From Istiophorus platypterus (lineage: Eukaryota > Chordata > Actinopteri > Istiophoriformes > Istiophoridae): a DNA stretch of 64,000 nt. Where the stretch lies: positions 19,836,695 to 19,900,694 of the forward strand of contig CM029129.1 in the NCBI GenBank assembly GCA_016859345.1, given 5' to 3'. The notes under the pieces are model-generated. The model was not told where the DNA came from, made no database searches, and was given only the letters and a program-made list of their open reading frames with translations. The position numbers were made by a program, and so were the translations under genes. Of the stretch, positions 62,701 to 64,000 are shown in pieces (within the stretch, counting starts at the first letter, position 1; the number at the start of each line of letters is the position of its first letter).

Positions 62701-63772
62701 ACTTACCTGGCAGAGACTGTTGTCTGAGTACATGCCCTCGAGCATCTGAGTGAGCCTGTCAATGCTGGCCTTTAGCTCTGACACACACACACACACACAT
62801 ACACATACCAGACAAAGACAATTCACTTTTATTGTTATCTATTGTCTGGAGTTGGATCGAGTCACAGTCAGCTGAGACTCATAGAGGCACTGAGCTCTAT
62901 TTTAGTGCAGCGGTGCAGTGGCATTTTCCTAAGGCGCTCTAGAGGTTCTTTACCGCACCGGATATTTATATTCATATACCAGGTATTTTTATTCCAGGTA
63001 TTGTGGTGGAAAGTGGAAGAGGAACGCAGCAACGAATGTTCCTTTGGCAAGTGTTGATCTCACGGCAATGTCATTGTCAAGACTGACCACATCCTGCACC
63101 ATCTAGCAATATAAGCAATTGACCAAATGACTATATGTAATGTAGTCATTCATATGTGAAATGGGCCATTCATAGTAACTGATTTACATCTTATTATAAC
63201 CCAACTTTGCAGTCCTGCTAAGCTCGATGAAGCTTTTAAGCTTCTTTCAGCTCAGTGTTATGATTTATGTCACTGCTTTGGTTCGCTCTCCCTGCTCTCG
63301 TCAAGGTCAATGAAAAGACTAACAGACTAACAACATCAACAATCATCTAGTTAACATAATGGAGAATATTGTAGCTAAAAATAGAGCCTATAATTTTAAG
63401 CCAGCTAAAGCACATCAAGACTTGCATAGACTTAGAGAAAAAGAACTGTGTAAAAAGAAAAAAATAGTCTCACAGGGAAATCATAAATAATCTGAATGTG
63501 TATATAAACTGTGTTAAAGTACTTAAGTTAGTGTGTGTATTATGAGCACTTGCATTAGCATACCATTTATATCGTTCTCCACTTCGGTCCTCCAGCGCTG
63601 CAGGCATGTCTTGACAAAGTGAAGCTCTTCTTCAGTGATGCTGTGTGGGGCTGGGTGTGGTGGGCAGTCGATAGGGTGTCTGCACTGGGTGAAGGGCTTG
63701 TATATGGGGGTCCGCTGGCAACTTGATACGCCGGAAACCGGGCCCTCGGATGAATCTGTGTCTCCGGGTTCA
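53723..63772 (-). CDS. usp28: Ubiquitin carboxyl-terminal hydrolase 28, 3' thirteen exons, partial
   Basis: Exons in transcript order: 63564-63772, 62707-62777, 62224-62452, 61512-61847, 61147-61295, 59975-60268, 59169-59264, 58209-58387, 57615-57693, 56290-56369, 55186-55309, 54204-54402, 53723-53901. They make one open frame of about 740 codons; the UBA region and catalytic Cys lie right of the window. USP28 is a nuclear deubiquitinase that stabilises c-Myc and p53-pathway proteins. The end of the catalytic domain is here: catalytic His in VLVHEGQASAGHYWAYI and the paired Asn in MKYNDISITESSWEELERDS. The C-terminal part (MMLTPAMQGVILAIAKARQT, LVYFFQNKAPKRIIERTLLE) fits USP28 better than its paralogue USP25. 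Exons 61147-61847 and 59975-60268 encode an acidic linker with seven prolines from (CCA)7 and a Gln/Glu run, clearly longer than in human. Frame reaches TAA at 53723. Introns of 0.1-1.2 kb hold a telomere-like repeat and an A-B-A duplication. Confidence 0.96.
54890..55010 (+). mobile_element. Fragment of the repeat family seen at 13835-14385
   Basis: TTTTGGTCCAGAGAAAGATA then TTTCAGCAACCACTGGCCAG and ATTTCATGAAATCCC match the opening of the same high-copy teleost repeat in lrwd1 intron 6. Confidence 0.5.
55056..55073. repeat. Interstitial telomere-like repeat
   Basis: Three perfect CCCTAA units inside a usp28 intron, followed by poly(T). Confidence 0.9.
55340..55822. repeat. A1-B2-A2 composite duplication in a usp28 intron
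   Basis: A1 (55340-55501) and A2 (55662-55822) are about 160-bp direct repeats, near-identical apart from a few bases (CAGTTTTGTGCAATAAAG against CAGTTTTGTACAATAAAG). The 162-bp block between them (B2, 55502-55663) is a copy of B1 at 53363-53523. The three parts abut with almost no spacer. It sits about 30 bp upstream, in transcript terms, of the acceptor of exon 55186-55309. Confidence 0.9.
55860..55905. repeat. Poly(A)/poly(T) inverted run
   Basis: A run of about 12 A residues directly joined to about 20 T residues just right of the composite duplication, able to form a simple hairpin. Confidence 0.8.
62778..62799. repeat. (CA)n that serves as the acceptor tract of a usp28 exon
   Basis: On the minus strand, (TG)n runs straight into the CAG acceptor of exon 62707-62777, with no other pyrimidine tract between. 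Confidence 0.85.
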
Positions 63773-64000
63773 CTGAGGTCGGCAAGGAGATGATTAAAGA
63801 GAGGTTGGAAGTCTGTCCATTAAGTTTAGTTCAGGAAGAAGGTTGCGAGTATAATGTTAAAATTTTATATAGCAGCAACCTACTGCATTAAAATAAGAGG
63901 GTATTTTCTTGTTAGCTTTTCATTGAATAAATGTAACTCTCTTCAGCCACAAAGAATTACTAGATTTACAAACCTGTTAAAGTACAATTTTGGTCTCTAG

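Noticed and set aside
63974..63996. Possible end of one more usp28 exon at the right edge (AACAG|GTTTGT on the minus strand)
   Set aside because: The phase could fit only if an acceptor lies exactly at the window edge. The few residues implied match nothing I can recognise in USP28, so it was not annotated.
1..64000. A new defence, toxin, CRISPR or secondary-metabolite system
   Set aside because: All well-supported coding exons belong to six known vertebrate genes. No unexplained multi-gene cluster, spacer array or long orphan reading frame was seen.

Overview
This is vertebrate nuclear DNA, almost certainly from a teleost fish (my guess is a percomorph). Genes are split into many short exons with GT-AG introns. 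Intergenic DNA is AT-rich and full of microsatellites. The interspersed repeats are of teleost type: decayed Tc1/mariner elements, a hAT-like MITE, a tRNA-derived SINE and other high-copy fish families. No bacterial, phage or CRISPR-like content was seen.

Six protein-coding genes were rebuilt exon by exon, with reading phase checked across every junction. Left to right they are: the first two coding exons of cbl (minus strand, 40-2592, running off the left edge); alkbh4 (minus, 5456-7984, complete, 3 exons, 274 aa); lrwd1 (plus, 10492-19406, complete, 15 coding exons, 746 aa); bckdk (plus, 23347-36023, complete, 11 exons, 417 aa); orai2 (minus, 44380-46495, complete, 2 coding exons, 266 aa); and the last 13 coding exons of usp28 (minus, 53723-63772, running off the right edge).

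The genes do not form one pathway. cbl encodes a RING ubiquitin ligase for tyrosine-kinase signalling, and usp28 a deubiquitinase. alkbh4 is a 2-oxoglutarate/Fe(II) dioxygenase. lrwd1 encodes the ORC-associated chromatin protein ORCA. bckdk is the mitochondrial kinase that shuts down branched-chain keto-acid oxidation. orai2 is a store-operated calcium channel subunit. alkbh4 and lrwd1 are divergent neighbours, and with orai2 they keep the linkage seen at human 7q22. bckdk (human 16p), cbl and usp28 (both human 11q23) are joined to that block here.

Non-coding stretches hold the probable 5' regions of cbl, lrwd1, bckdk and orai2 (CpG-rich for cbl, bckdk and orai2), long 3' UTRs, and transposon relics. 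The most unusual structures are a two-part duplication (A-B-A) inside a usp28 intron whose B part also lies beyond the usp28 stop; a Tc1 relic with an internal inversion at 41.4-42.1 kb; a tandem duplication in lrwd1 that includes the end of an exon; and a long near-perfect hairpin in another lrwd1 intron. I found no convincing new biological system. This is an ordinary gene-bearing chromosomal segment with interesting local rearrangements.
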